Source: Maribacter sp. MJ134 (lineage in GTDB: Bacteria > Bacteroidota > Bacteroidia > Flavobacteriales > Flavobacteriaceae). From it: DNA of 64,000 nucleotides. Below, piece by piece: positions 1 to 7,490 of the stretch. The notes below the pieces were generated by a model. That model did not search any database, was not told where the DNA came from, and saw only the letters and a program-made list of their open reading frames with translations. Numbering within the stretch: the stretch's first letter is position 1; every line of letters starts with the position of its first letter. A program made the translations under genes and the position numbers. The DNA lies in contig NZ_CP034570.1 in assembly GCF_003970695.1 (NCBI RefSeq), positions 3,534,001-3,598,000 on the forward strand. The letters are read 5' to 3'.

Positions 1-2
1 AC

Positions 3-443
3 GTGGACAAAGATTTAATTTATAATGAAGCGGGCAAACCTCATTTAAAAGATGGCAAATACATCTCAATAACCCATTCCCATAATTTTACGGGCATCAT
101 TATTAGTAGTAGTGATGAAGTGGGTATTGATATTGAAATGCAACGTGATAAGATATTAAGGATAGCACATAAATTCACTCCGTTTGAAGAATATAGGACT
201 TTGGCCAATACTGCGGCCATAGTTAGAAAGTTGACCATAGTGTGGGGGGCAAAGGAATCGCTTTATAAAATCTACGGACAACAAGGAATCAGTTTTTTAC
301 ATCATATAAACGTCTCCGATTTCTCTTTTTCGGACGAGAGCACCAGCGCAGAAATATTATATAAGGGAGACCGATCGCAATACAATATTAATTTTTTAGA
401 GTTTGAAGGGTTTACTTGTGTATATGCGCTGCGAGAGGTATAA
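3..443 (+). CDS. 4'-phosphopantetheinyl transferase superfamily protein, 5' end outside the window
   Basis: Transfers the phosphopantetheine arm of CoA to carrier proteins. The visible 146 residues hold the family's core: a KYISITHS stretch, GIDIE (metal/CoA-binding acidic residues) near residue 42 and WGAKES near residue 81, which carries the catalytic Glu-Lys pair. Related flavobacterial proteins are about 200 residues, so the first 50 or so residues lie upstream of the window and the frame is open to its first bases. The GTG at base 3 is therefore not the real start. It ends 52 bases before the next gene. Holo-ACP/Sfp-type assignment is good; the carrier-protein target is unknown. Confidence 0.85.
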   Translation: MDKDLIYNEAGKPHLKDGKYISITHSHNFTGIIISSSDEVGIDIEMQRDKILRIAHKFTPFEEYRTLANTAAIVRKLTIVWGAKESLYKIYGQQGISFLHHINVSDFSFSDESTSAEILYKGDRSQYNINFLEFEGFTCVYALREV

Positions 444-463
444 GACCTCACTATAATTTATAC

Positions 464-491
464 AACGAAAAACGAAAAACGAAAAACGAAC
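464..491 (+). repeat. 7-bp tandem repeat between genes
   Basis: Four tandem copies of a 7-base unit of the form AACGAAA (last copy AACGAAC) fill the gap just ahead of the start codon at 496. It is short, A-rich and could open and close by slippage, which would change the spacing upstream of the thiamine-binding gene. No function is shown. Confidence 0.5.
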
Positions 492-495
492 AACC

Positions 496-756
496 ATGAA
501 TATATCCGTAGAGCTTACATTCTCACCCTTGCAGGATGATTTCGAAGAACACATTATCAACTTTATTAAAAAACTAAGGAATTCTGGCTTAACCGTCCTT
601 GAGAATCCGCTGAGCACCCAGGTTTATGGCGAATACGATGCTGTAATGAAGGTTTTACATCAGGAAATAAAAATAGCCTTTGAACTTATGGATAAAGGCT
701 TATTGTACATGAAGTTGGTAAAATCTGACAGAAGCGATTATGAGCCTCTTTTTTGA
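496..756 (+). CDS. Thiamine-binding protein, DUF77/MTH1187-YkoF family
   Basis: An 86-residue cytosolic protein that looks like the single-domain MTH1187/YkoF-related family, whose members bind thiamine or its pyrimidine part. The pattern MNISVELTFSPL, then GLTVLENPLSTQVYGEYD and a C-terminal segment ending YMKLVKSDRSD, fits the ferredoxin-like fold of that family. It overlaps the next gene by 17 bases, so the two are translationally coupled. Thiamine binding is known for the family; here it is inferred. Its pairing with PnuC and a nicotinamide-riboside kinase means the ligand could also be another vitamin. Confidence 0.7.
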   Translation: MNISVELTFSPLQDDFEEHIINFIKKLRNSGLTVLENPLSTQVYGEYDAVMKVLHQEIKIAFELMDKGLLYMKLVKSDRSDYEPLF

Positions 757-1372
757 TTGGATTTTTGCCCAGTATCAAGATACACCATCACATCTAATCG
801 TATTGGAGATGATCGGGGTATTTTTTGGCTTTCTAAGCGTATGGTATTCCAAACAAGAAAATATCCTTGTATTCCCTACAGGGATTATAAGTACGGGAAT
901 ATTCGTTTATATTCTTCTGGTATTCGGTTTATTGGGAGATATGTTGATTAACGCTTACTACTTTTCCATGAGTGTATTTGGCTGGTACGTTTGGACAAGG
1001 AAAGTGGATGACAGTCATTTTACACCCGTTACAAGAACTACGCTGCAAGAAAAAAAATGGTCGGTTGCCCTCTTTGTATCCACGATCCTATTTGTTTGTG
1101 TTATCTATTGGATTTTTGATAAGTTCAATAACTGGACGGCATACGTAGACACCTTTACGACCGCTATCTTTTTTGTAGGGATGTGGCTCATGGCCAAGAA
1201 GAAGTTAGAAAACTGGATATATTGGATAATTGGAGATATCATATCTGTTCCTCTGTATTTGTACAAAGGACTTATATTTACATCGCTCCAGTTCTTTTTA
1301 TTTACCATTATTGCTATTTACGGTTATCTCGCATGGAAGAAAAGTATAAACAACAACCTTCAGACCTCTTAA
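740..1372 (+). CDS. pnuC: PnuC-family vitamin transporter, probably nicotinamide riboside
   Basis: A 210-residue inner-membrane protein with about seven hydrophobic helices. It has the PnuC landmarks: a tryptophan-rich helix ending FGWYVW near residue 85 and an FVGMWLMAKKKLENWIYWII segment in the second half. PnuC proteins pass nicotinamide riboside by facilitated diffusion, and the kinase then traps it. The kinase gene overlaps the 3' end by 40 bases, which strongly supports the riboside as substrate. A second PnuC paralogue at 14605 sits in a thiamine operon. The upstream thiamine-binding gene leaves some doubt about this one's ligand. Confidence 0.85.
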   Translation: MSLFFDWIFAQYQDTPSHLIVLEMIGVFFGFLSVWYSKQENILVFPTGIISTGIFVYILLVFGLLGDMLINAYYFSMSVFGWYVWTRKVDDSHFTPVTRTTLQEKKWSVALFVSTILFVCVIYWIFDKFNNWTAYVDTFTTAIFFVGMWLMAKKKLENWIYWIIGDIISVPLYLYKGLIFTSLQFFLFTIIAIYGYLAWKKSINNNLQTS

Positions 1373-1896
1373 AAGTTGTCCTTTTCGGGCCGGAATCAAC
1401 AGGAAAAACGACCCTTTCGGAGCAGTTGGCCAGACATTATAATACAGTCTGGGTGCCAGAGTACGCACGGGAGTACTTACAGCGAAAATGGAACAATGAG
1501 CGGAAGACCTGTGAACCGCATGATTTGTTGCCCATTGCTGCTGGGCAAATGCGATTGGAAAATAGTCTGACCAAAAAAGCTACAGAAATTCTGATATGCG
1601 ATACAGATTTATTGGAGACCAAAGTATATTCGGAGGCCTATTATATTGGTAATTGTGACCCTATTCTTGAAAAACATGCCTTGCGGAACAAATATGACCT
1701 GTATTTTTTAACCTACATAGATATTCCCTGGGAGGCAGATGATTTACGGGATAAACCTGAGGAGCGAGAAGAAATGTTTTCTTATTTTAAAAATACATTA
1801 GAGAAATACGGGCGTAATTTTATTATATTAAAGGGAAATAAAAAGGAGCGTTTAAAAACGGCCATAGCACACATAGATAAATTATTAGAGAAATGA
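1333..1896 (+). CDS. NadR-like nicotinamide riboside kinase domain protein
   Basis: A 187-residue P-loop kinase matching the C-terminal kinase domain of NadR: VLFGPESTGKTTLSEQL at residues 14-30 is the Walker A loop, followed by VPEYAREYL and the acidic CDTDLLETKVY stretch. It lacks the helix-turn-helix and adenylyltransferase domains of E. coli NadR, so it should only phosphorylate nicotinamide riboside to NMN. The ATG at 1333 was chosen because it gives the usual short N-terminus; a longer in-frame reading only extends into pnuC. It overlaps pnuC and shares an ATGA junction with the next gene, so all sit in one operon. Confidence 0.85.
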   Translation: MEEKYKQQPSDLLKVVLFGPESTGKTTLSEQLARHYNTVWVPEYAREYLQRKWNNERKTCEPHDLLPIAAGQMRLENSLTKKATEILICDTDLLETKVYSEAYYIGNCDPILEKHALRNKYDLYFLTYIDIPWEADDLRDKPEEREEMFSYFKNTLEKYGRNFIILKGNKKERLKTAIAHIDKLLEK

Positions 1897-3431
1897 TGGA
1901 ATTTACGGAGAAAGATAAGGAACAGTTAAAGTCTAAAGGGATATCCGAAACGAAGGTAAGCGCACAGATTGAAACATTTAAGGAAGGAATCCCCTTCGTT
2001 AATTTACAACGCGCCGCGGTAGTCGGTGATGGTATTTATAGGTTTACCAAAGAAGAGGAAGAAGATTTGGTTCGTAGTTACGAAACTAATGCCAAGAACC
2101 TTTCCATATTAAAATTTGTTCCGGCTTCCGGTGCCGCCTCCCGTATGTTCAAAGCCTTATTCAATTTTCTGGATGCTTACGATCCAACGGAAGAAACCTT
2201 TGACGCATACTTAGAGCGATCCAATGATAAGGACCTTAAGGTATTTGCTGAAGGGATTAAAAACTTTCCTTTTTACCAAAAAGTCAAGGATAGGCTTAAT
2301 CAAGAAAGTGCTACCAAAGGTGAAGAGGTATATGCATTCGTTTCTGAAATGATGGGAGAAGATGCACTTAATTACGGTTTTTATCCAAAGGGGTTACTGC
2401 CTTTTCATCAATATGACAACAATACGGCAACGCCTTTTGAAGAGCATTTAAAAGAGGGCGCACTCTATGGCGCCTCCAAGGGCAATGCCAAACTTCATTT
2501 TACCATTTCTGAACAGCATGAGGAAATGTTCAAGGAAGAGTTTTCGCAAGTCGGGACTAGGGTTTCGGAAGCTACGGGAACGGCATTTACTGTGGGTTAC
2601 TCATTCCAAAAATCGGCCACCGATACTATTGCCGTAGATATGAACAACAAGCCATTTAGGAACAATGACGGCTCTGTTTTGTTTAGACCTGGAGGTCATG
2701 GCGCTTTGATTGAAAACTTAAACGAGCAAGATGAGGATATTATCTTCATCAAGAACATAGATAATGTAGCGGTGATGCGCGATGCGGATGCCGTGGCCCA
2801 AAGCAAAAAGATATTGGCGGGAGTATTACTAAATGCACAGAAAAAGGCGTTTGATTATATGAGATTAATACAAGGTGATGGTGTTGATGAGAACCAAAGT
2901 GCTGAAATAAAACAATTTTTAGAGTCCAAGCTTAATGCTAGATTCGCTGGCGATTATGATCGTCTTACAAAGGAAGAACAATTAAAAGCTCTTCAAGAAA
3001 AGTTGCAACGCCCCATTAGGGTCTGTGGTATGGTAAAGAATGAAGGTGAGCCCGGAGGTGGTCCGTTTTGGATAACGAATGCACAGGGAGAATTATCGCT
3101 TCAAATTATAGAATCGGCCCAAATAGATATGGACGACCAAAAACAGGTTGCTATCTTAAAGAATTCCACCCATTTTAACCCTGTAGATTTGGTTTGCGGG
3201 GTACGTAATCAGAAAGGGGAGAAACTGGACCTTTTAAAATTCGTAGATCACAAACAAGGCTTTATAACAAGTAAAACTAAAGATGGTAAGGAGTTAAAGG
3301 CCTTAGAGCTGCCTGGTCTATGGAATGGAGCCATGGCATACTGGAACACTATTTTTGTAGAGGTACCTTTGGTCACCTTCAATCCGGTAAAAACGGTAAA
3401 CGACTTATTAAAGCCCTCACATCAAGGTTAA
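1893..3431 (+). CDS. DUF4301 family protein
   Basis: A 512-residue soluble protein that I recognise as the DUF4301 family, found mostly in Bacteroidetes. Visible features are an N-terminal helical part, FVPASGAASRMFKAL around residue 74 (conserved Gly/Ala/Ser-rich loop), FRPGGHGALIENLN around residue 263 and GEPGGGPFWI around residue 384. No signal peptide or membrane segment. The glycine-rich loops resemble a nucleotide-binding enzyme, perhaps a sugar-nucleotide transferase, but this is only an inference. The start overlaps the stop of the kinase gene (ATGA), and a strong hairpin follows 20 bases after the stop, so this is the last gene of the operon. Confidence 0.8.
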   Translation: MMEFTEKDKEQLKSKGISETKVSAQIETFKEGIPFVNLQRAAVVGDGIYRFTKEEEEDLVRSYETNAKNLSILKFVPASGAASRMFKALFNFLDAYDPTEETFDAYLERSNDKDLKVFAEGIKNFPFYQKVKDRLNQESATKGEEVYAFVSEMMGEDALNYGFYPKGLLPFHQYDNNTATPFEEHLKEGALYGASKGNAKLHFTISEQHEEMFKEEFSQVGTRVSEATGTAFTVGYSFQKSATDTIAVDMNNKPFRNNDGSVLFRPGGHGALIENLNEQDEDIIFIKNIDNVAVMRDADAVAQSKKILAGVLLNAQKKAFDYMRLIQGDGVDENQSAEIKQFLESKLNARFAGDYDRLTKEEQLKALQEKLQRPIRVCGMVKNEGEPGGGPFWITNAQGELSLQIIESAQIDMDDQKQVAILKNSTHFNPVDLVCGVRNQKGEKLDLLKFVDHKQGFITSKTKDGKELKALELPGLWNGAMAYWNTIFVEVPLVTFNPVKTVNDLLKPSHQG

Positions 3432-3450
3432 TTAACTTTATTTCTTGAAC

Positions 3451-3483
3451 AACAGAAGTGTGTATGCGTTACACACTTCTGTT
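3451..3483 (+). terminator. Strong hairpin after the DUF4301 gene
   Basis: A perfect 14-bp stem (arms AACAGAAGTGTGTA and its complement) with a 5-base loop, followed by ATTTCT. The downstream T-run is weak, but the position right after the operon's last stop fits termination. Confidence 0.65.
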
Positions 3484-3626
3484 ATTTCTAGACAGTTTTA
3501 CCCATCCTTTTTAAATAGCTTTAGTTTGTAAAAATCTAATTTTCAAATAGTTATATCTATATATTTTTCTTGGTATAATTTTCCTAGCATACCAAGAAAG
3601 AATGTTTAATTTAAAATATAGATAAA

Positions 3627-3926
3627 ATGAAAAAGTTAGTTTATGTCATCGCAATCGTATTGGGAGGAATAGTTGTAAATGCCGCAGAGGCACCAAAAGT
3701 TCAGGATATGCTCATGGAAGAATTTATTATTCAAGATTTCACGGAGATTGCTACCTCCGACCTTCCGCAGGCAGTGATTGATGCTTTGACTACAGATTTT
3801 CCTAGTGCTACTTTAAACAAGGCCTACGTTAATAGCGAGGGACAGTATAAATTAGAAATCGCTAAAGAAGACGGTAGTACAGCAGCCTTATATGCAGATG
3901 CAGAAGGCAACTGGTTAGAAATGTAA
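3627..3926 (+). CDS. Small secreted PepSY-like protein, paralogue 1
   Basis: A 99-residue protein with a cleavable signal peptide (about residues 1-19, ending NAAEA) and one compact domain: DFTEIATSDLPQAVIDAL, FPSATLNKAYV, then QYKLEIAKEDGS and a C-terminal YADAEGNWLEM. This beta-strand/helix order is that of the PepSY-like fold, seen in periplasmic proteins of Bacteroidetes. The paralogue at 5105 shares most of these residues and the one at 4085 is more distant. It is a single-gene unit, with its own terminator 29 bases after the stop. Function unknown; an inhibitory or binding role is only a guess from the fold. Confidence 0.8.
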   Translation: MKKLVYVIAIVLGGIVVNAAEAPKVQDMLMEEFIIQDFTEIATSDLPQAVIDALTTDFPSATLNKAYVNSEGQYKLEIAKEDGSTAALYADAEGNWLEM

Positions 3927-3954
3927 TTGTTCTCTATAGTTTGTTAGTTTAGTT

Positions 3955-3980
3955 AAAAGCTGCTTCGGCAGCTTTTTTAA
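3955..3980 (+). terminator. Rho-independent terminator after PepSY-like paralogue 1
   Basis: AAAAGCTGC, loop TTCG, GCAGCTTTT and a run of T. A textbook intrinsic terminator with a UUCG tetraloop. Confidence 0.9.
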
Positions 3981-4084
3981 TTTTCCGATAGTTAAAAAAA
4001 TATAAAAGTTGGGTATGTAAACATCTGTAAGCCGCTAGCGTCCGTAAATAGGGTAGATTACAATAATCATATTAAAATTATAGA

Positions 4085-4390
4085 ATGAAAAGATACGCGA
4101 TACTAGCACTTGTTGCCATTGGAACGATTTTTAATGCAGGAGCCAAGGATATTATAAATTTAGGGGATGATTATTCTTACGTTGTTATCACAGATGACTT
4201 CAAAAAAGTAAGCTCAAAAGAACTAACTCCTCCTGTAGTTGAAGAATTATTGAAACAGTACCCTACTTCTAAACTCGGAGCCGTTTACAAAAATTCCAAA
4301 GGAGAATTTAAGCTTATTATGGTTTTAAAGAGCGGCACTAGAAGAACCGTTTATATAGATTCCTACGGTAATTGGTTCAAAAAGAAGTAA
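4085..4390 (+). CDS. Small secreted PepSY-like protein, paralogue 2 (diverged)
   Basis: A 101-residue protein with signal peptide (residues 1-20, ending NAGA) and the same C-terminal layout as its neighbours: LTPPVVEELLKQYPTSKLGAVYKNS, then EFKLIMVLKSGTRRTVYID and YGNWFKKK. The last residues are basic where paralogues 1 and 3 are acidic, so the mature protein likely has a different surface charge. It is preceded by 100 bases without a gene and followed at once by a terminator, so it appears to be its own transcription unit. Role unknown. Confidence 0.78.
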   Translation: MKRYAILALVAIGTIFNAGAKDIINLGDDYSYVVITDDFKKVSSKELTPPVVEELLKQYPTSKLGAVYKNSKGEFKLIMVLKSGTRRTVYIDSYGNWFKKK

Positions 4391-4408
4391 ATACGCTAAA
4401 AAAATATG

Positions 4409-4438
4409 AAAAAAGCTGCCTTACGCAGCTTTTTTTTT
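4409..4438 (+). terminator. Rho-independent terminator after PepSY-like paralogue 2
   Basis: AAAAAAGCTGC, loop CTTAC, GCAGCTTTTTT with further T. The stem core is the same as that of the terminator at 3955, as if the gene and its terminator were duplicated together. Confidence 0.9.
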
Positions 4439-4502
4439 GGCGAAAAGTGACTTCGTGAATATAAGCGTGTCTTATAAGATGTAGAACAAAAGAAAAAGAA
4501 AA

Positions 4503-4592
4503 ATGGTAACGATGGTGTTTGCAGCGGTAGGAACAGTGGTCTGTGTAACTTCTTTGTGTGTTATAGCAAGAATCTGTTGGGAAAAAGAATAA
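4503..4592 (+). CDS. Possible 29-residue membrane peptide
   Basis: An ATG-started frame encodes MVTMVFAAVGTVVC then a further hydrophobic stretch and a short charged tail ending CWEKE. It would be a single membrane helix. It lies 11 bases before the next small gene in the same direction, so the two may form a pair. No family is recognised; a frame this short can occur by chance. Confidence 0.3.
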   Translation: MVTMVFAAVGTVVCVTSLCVIARICWEKE

Positions 4593-4603
4593 TAAAAATA
4601 TAA

Positions 4604-4795
4604 ATGGAAGACATATCAAAATCACTTTTATTGGGAATCTTTACCATCTGTTTTTGGGTGGGGTCTTCCATAGTTTTAAATGAAGACAATAAAATAACTA
4701 CCGTTACAGATGAAGTAGTTGCGGAAAGAATAGAACATATAGATGAAACCTTTGTGGAAACACTAACCATTGACTATGAAGGTGCCACCAATTAA
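4604..4795 (+). CDS. Small single-helix membrane protein, unknown
   Basis: A 63-residue protein: one hydrophobic helix at residues 8-25 (LLLGIFTICFWVGSSIVL) followed by an acidic tail, VTDEVVAERIEHIDETFVE. Not recognised. It sits between PepSY-like paralogues 2 and 3 and is followed 100 bases on by a terminator, which supports it being transcribed. It could be a membrane-anchored partner of the neighbouring secreted proteins, but nothing in the sequence shows that. Confidence 0.4.
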   Translation: MEDISKSLLLGIFTICFWVGSSIVLNEDNKITTVTDEVVAERIEHIDETFVETLTIDYEGATN

Positions 4796-4895
4796 AACAT
4801 CCCCCCGACATTGAGTTGAAGCAGGATTTTTTTGAAGAATTAACCTGCAGATGTTTAAATAATGAGTTTAGAAGTTCGGTTTTTTTGGTTGGTTG

Positions 4896-4930
4896 TGAAG
4901 GGAGTCGCTTATGCGGCTCCTTTCTTTTTT
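4896..4930 (+). terminator. Terminator between the small membrane gene and PepSY-like paralogue 3
   Basis: GGAGTCGC, loop TTAT, GCGGCTCC with one G-T pair, then TTTCTTTTTT. The rest of the 310-base gap 4796-5104 is AT-rich and shows no gene. Confidence 0.85.
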
Positions 4931-5104
4931 GAGTAAAAGTTATACAGAAGGTTTCAAATGGAAACAGTTTTACCCAATTAAGATTCGCTCACTTTCAAGT
5001 AAATAACTGACTGTTAATGCCTTAAAATATATTCGACTTATGGCATTATTATTTCTTTTATAAAATTGAAATAGAATAGAAGTAAAACTTAAAAAAAAAG
5101 AAAC

Positions 5105-5413
5105 ATGAAGAAGTCGTTTTTAATAGGATTGTTCGCAATGGCCAGTATTTCAGTAATGGCACAGAATGCTCAGGAAGTGAAAGTATCAGCTGAGGCAGAA
5201 AATATTGAAATTATAAATCAGGATTTCTCAGAAATTGATGTTACTGAATTACCTACGGCGGTGACTGAAGCAGTAAGCAAAAATTACCCTATATCTACCA
5301 TAAACAAAGCCTACGTTAATGAGAGTAAACAATATAAGTTAGAAGTTTCTTTGGAGGATGGTACTTCGGGTACCTTGTATGCGGACGAGTATGGGAATTG
5401 GTTGGATATGTAA
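5105..5413 (+). CDS. Small secreted PepSY-like protein, paralogue 3
   Basis: A 102-residue protein with signal peptide (residues 1-19, ending SVMAQ) and a domain very close to paralogue 1: DFSEIDVTELPTAVTEAV, YPISTINKAYVNE, QYKLEVSLEDG, and a C-terminus YADEYGNWLDM. The close match suggests the 1/3 pair arose by a recent duplication with paralogue 2 as an older branch. It forms its own transcription unit with a terminator 36 bases after the stop. Periplasmic or exported; function unknown. Confidence 0.8.
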   Translation: MKKSFLIGLFAMASISVMAQNAQEVKVSAEAENIEIINQDFSEIDVTELPTAVTEAVSKNYPISTINKAYVNESKQYKLEVSLEDGTSGTLYADEYGNWLDM

Positions 5414-5448
5414 ATCGTAAAACTTGTTTGTATCAAGTTGGTTTGGTC

Positions 5449-5480
5449 AGAAAGAGGTAGCCTTGTGCTACCTTTTTCTA
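5449..5480 (+). terminator. Rho-independent terminator after PepSY-like paralogue 3
   Basis: AGGTAGC, loop CTTGT, GCTACCT flanked by A on the left and TTTTCT on the right. The remaining gap up to 5743 is AT-rich; no convincing promoter box or reading frame was found. Confidence 0.85.
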
Positions 5481-5743
5481 TTTTCTGAAGTGGGCACAAA
5501 ACATTGTGAAACGTAACTAATGCACATAGTTAACACTATTTCTGAAAAAATGTCATTAGGCCCGGTTTTGTAAATGTCAGACTGGCATTTTATTTTGCAT
5601 TTTTTTAATACTCTTTTCATAGAATTCTTAAATTATTTTAAAGGATAGCTGTCACTGGTGGGCAATAACTATTTTGGCATTTAATTTGTTTTTAAAAAGA
5701 AAGAATATTTGAATTATTGTTTAACCTAAAATTTATTGTAGTT

Positions 5744-6221
5744 ATGAGTAATCTAACAACGACAAGAAATGGAAGTAAGGCAAATGGAAATTCGAATAGC
5801 CTTACTTTACCCACATGGTCTTCATGGATCGATGAAGTGTTCAATAGGGACTTACCCTCAGTTTTTACATCAAATTTTAATACTGGCCTAACCATGCCTA
5901 AGGTAAATATCAGGGAAACTGCAGATGCTTACTTTGTAGATATGGCCGTGCCAGGTCTAAAAAAAATCTGATTTTCATATTGAGCTAGACAACCAATTAT
6001 TATCTATTTCTACGGAGATGGAAGAGAGCGATGGAAATCAAGAGGTGAGTTATACACGTAGAGAGTTTGGATATGCTTCTTTTAAACGTTCTTTCTCATT
6101 GCCGGAAACGGTAAGTGATGACAAAATTAAAGCAGAATATACAGACGGCGTGTTGAGCATTCACCTTCCCAAAAAGGAGGAGGCAAAACAGAAGCCTGCG
6201 AGAAGTATTAAAATCTCTTAG
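5744..6221 (+). pseudogene. Hsp20/alpha-crystallin small heat-shock protein, broken by one extra A
   Basis: A small heat-shock chaperone (about 158 residues if intact) that holds unfolded proteins. Frame one, starting ATGAGTAAT at 5744, encodes MSNLTTTRNG through MPKVNIRETADAYFVDMAVPGLKK and then meets TGA at 5969. The protein continues in another frame with SDFHIELDNQ, a start-like ATG at 6018, then FGYASFKRSFSLPE and the family's conserved GVLSIHLPK strand. The break is at eight A residues at 5959-5966; seven would restore the full alpha-crystallin domain. It may be a sequencing error, a real pseudogene, or a slippage site. The rest of the gene shows no other decay, and a terminator follows. 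Confidence 0.8.
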
Positions 6222-6229
6222 TTAAATTG

Positions 6230-6258
6230 AAGGAGGTCTGCACCGCTGACCTCCTTTT
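6230..6258 (+). terminator. Rho-independent terminator after Hsp20
   Basis: AAGGAGGTC, 9-base loop, GACCTCCTT then TTGCTATTTCC. Good stem, modest T-run. Confidence 0.75.
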
Positions 6259-6344
6259 GCTATTTCCACTTTTTTTAATTGATGCCCTTTCCATTATTAT
6301 AAAGACAGGAAAATATGAGGATGTTAAACCTAAAACTTTAGAAG

Positions 6345-6845
6345 ATGAAAAAGTTTGTTATAACGTTGTTTGTAGCACTTATGACTATAGGGTGCAATAG
6401 CCAAGAAAGCAACAAGAAAGAACTGAAAAAGAAAGAGAAAATTGGGATGGAAGAACCAGAAGGTAACTGGGAGGTGAATAAGGAATTTGACGAGGAGGGA
6501 AATATGATACGTTATGATTCCATTTATTCTTGGTCCTCCGGTAATGATTTAGATGAGTTAGCAACTTTTAATCGCGACAGCACTTTAAAGTCCTTGCAAT
6601 CTCGTTTCTATAGAAATTTTTCACAATTCGATTTTGACAAGGAAGGTTACGGAAAACTATTTACGGAAGACTCTCTATTTACAAAACGCTTTTTTAACAA
6701 TGATTTTTTTGAGAACGATTTTGGCAGGGATTTTATGAATCTAGACCAAATGCATGAGCGAATGATGGCTGTTCAAAGACAATTCCTAGAACGTTACCAA
6801 CCTTTGGTGAGGCCAGAATCGAAGAAAGATTCTCTACGTCAATAA
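6345..6845 (+). CDS. Predicted lipoprotein, unknown function
   Basis: A 166-residue protein with a lipoprotein signal (MKKFVITLFVALMTIGC; Cys17 would be lipidated). The mature part is very charged, with a lysine-rich stretch after the anchor and repeated acidic-aromatic motifs such as FNNDFFENDFGRDF near residues 118-131. No domain recognised. It is the first of two small envelope genes between Hsp20 and a two-component system, with no obvious terminator after it. Confidence 0.65.
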   Translation: MKKFVITLFVALMTIGCNSQESNKKELKKKEKIGMEEPEGNWEVNKEFDEEGNMIRYDSIYSWSSGNDLDELATFNRDSTLKSLQSRFYRNFSQFDFDKEGYGKLFTEDSLFTKRFFNNDFFENDFGRDFMNLDQMHERMMAVQRQFLERYQPLVRPESKKDSLRQ

Positions 6846-6936
6846 GGGTTAGCTAAAATGCGTTAGCACAATAATTTGCCTTTTTGTTCAAATAAGATTT
6901 TGATAGTAATTAATTGGTGATAAAGTAATTTTTACA

Positions 6937-7377
6937 ATGAAAATATTTTTTTTGCAGATACTCAAATTCAAATTTATGTTTATGTTATTTTTCCTGTGTA
7001 ACACATCGTTTTCACATGGGCAAACCTTATATGCGCTGAAGATAGATAGGAATATACGTAAAGAAGCCACAGAAATTACGGCTGAATATCAACCGCGTTT
7101 GGTAATGGGGGTAGATCAAACATTGGAATTTAAATCTACCGTTGCAAAATATTTGGTTAAAAAACAGGCTGTGAAATCAGATAACAGCCTATCTGCCAAA
7201 GCAAAGTATAATCTACTAAAGCGGTTGTCAAGTCAGGAATCTTCTGATATGGCCGATGTTCTAGAATCCTATCGTTTACAGGAGTACCTAAGGATTAAAC
7301 TAAAAATTCAACCCATACCTAAACCAAGGGCATACAAAGAAAACTTAATTGCACAGGATAATGGAGGTATTAATTGA
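6937..7377 (+). CDS. Secreted protein of unknown function
   Basis: A 146-residue protein with a hydrophobic N-terminus (about residues 3-28, ending SFSHGQ) that reads as a signal peptide. The mature part is helical and basic, with ITAEYQPRLVMG near residue 49 and a C-terminal PIPKPRAYKENL. Not recognised. It lies 113 bases upstream of the sigma-54 response regulator, in the same direction. A downstream start at the second or fourth Met of the leader is also possible. Confidence 0.6.
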   Translation: MKIFFLQILKFKFMFMLFFLCNTSFSHGQTLYALKIDRNIRKEATEITAEYQPRLVMGVDQTLEFKSTVAKYLVKKQAVKSDNSLSAKAKYNLLKRLSSQESSDMADVLESYRLQEYLRIKLKIQPIPKPRAYKENLIAQDNGGIN

Positions 7378-7490
7378 TAGTGAGGCGCTAGACTAATTTT
7401 TACACTGCTCTTAATAGGCTGTTTTTTGAAAGAGAGGTAGCTGTTTTCTGCTTTTTTTACGTAGATATAGGGAACACATACGATTGCCCC

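Noticed and set aside
464-491. Four 7-base tandem units considered as a CRISPR-like or phase-variable array
   Set aside because: The units are far too short for CRISPR and there is no spacer; slippage control is only a possibility and was kept as a repeat only.
396-617. A 73-codon frame on the minus strand across the first two genes
   Set aside because: It lies opposite two well-supported genes, contains low-complexity residues and has no recognisable start context.
1183-1332. N-terminal extension of the NadR-like kinase inside pnuC
   Set aside because: The extra 50 residues are only the shifted reading of pnuC; the ATG at 1333 gives the normal kinase start.
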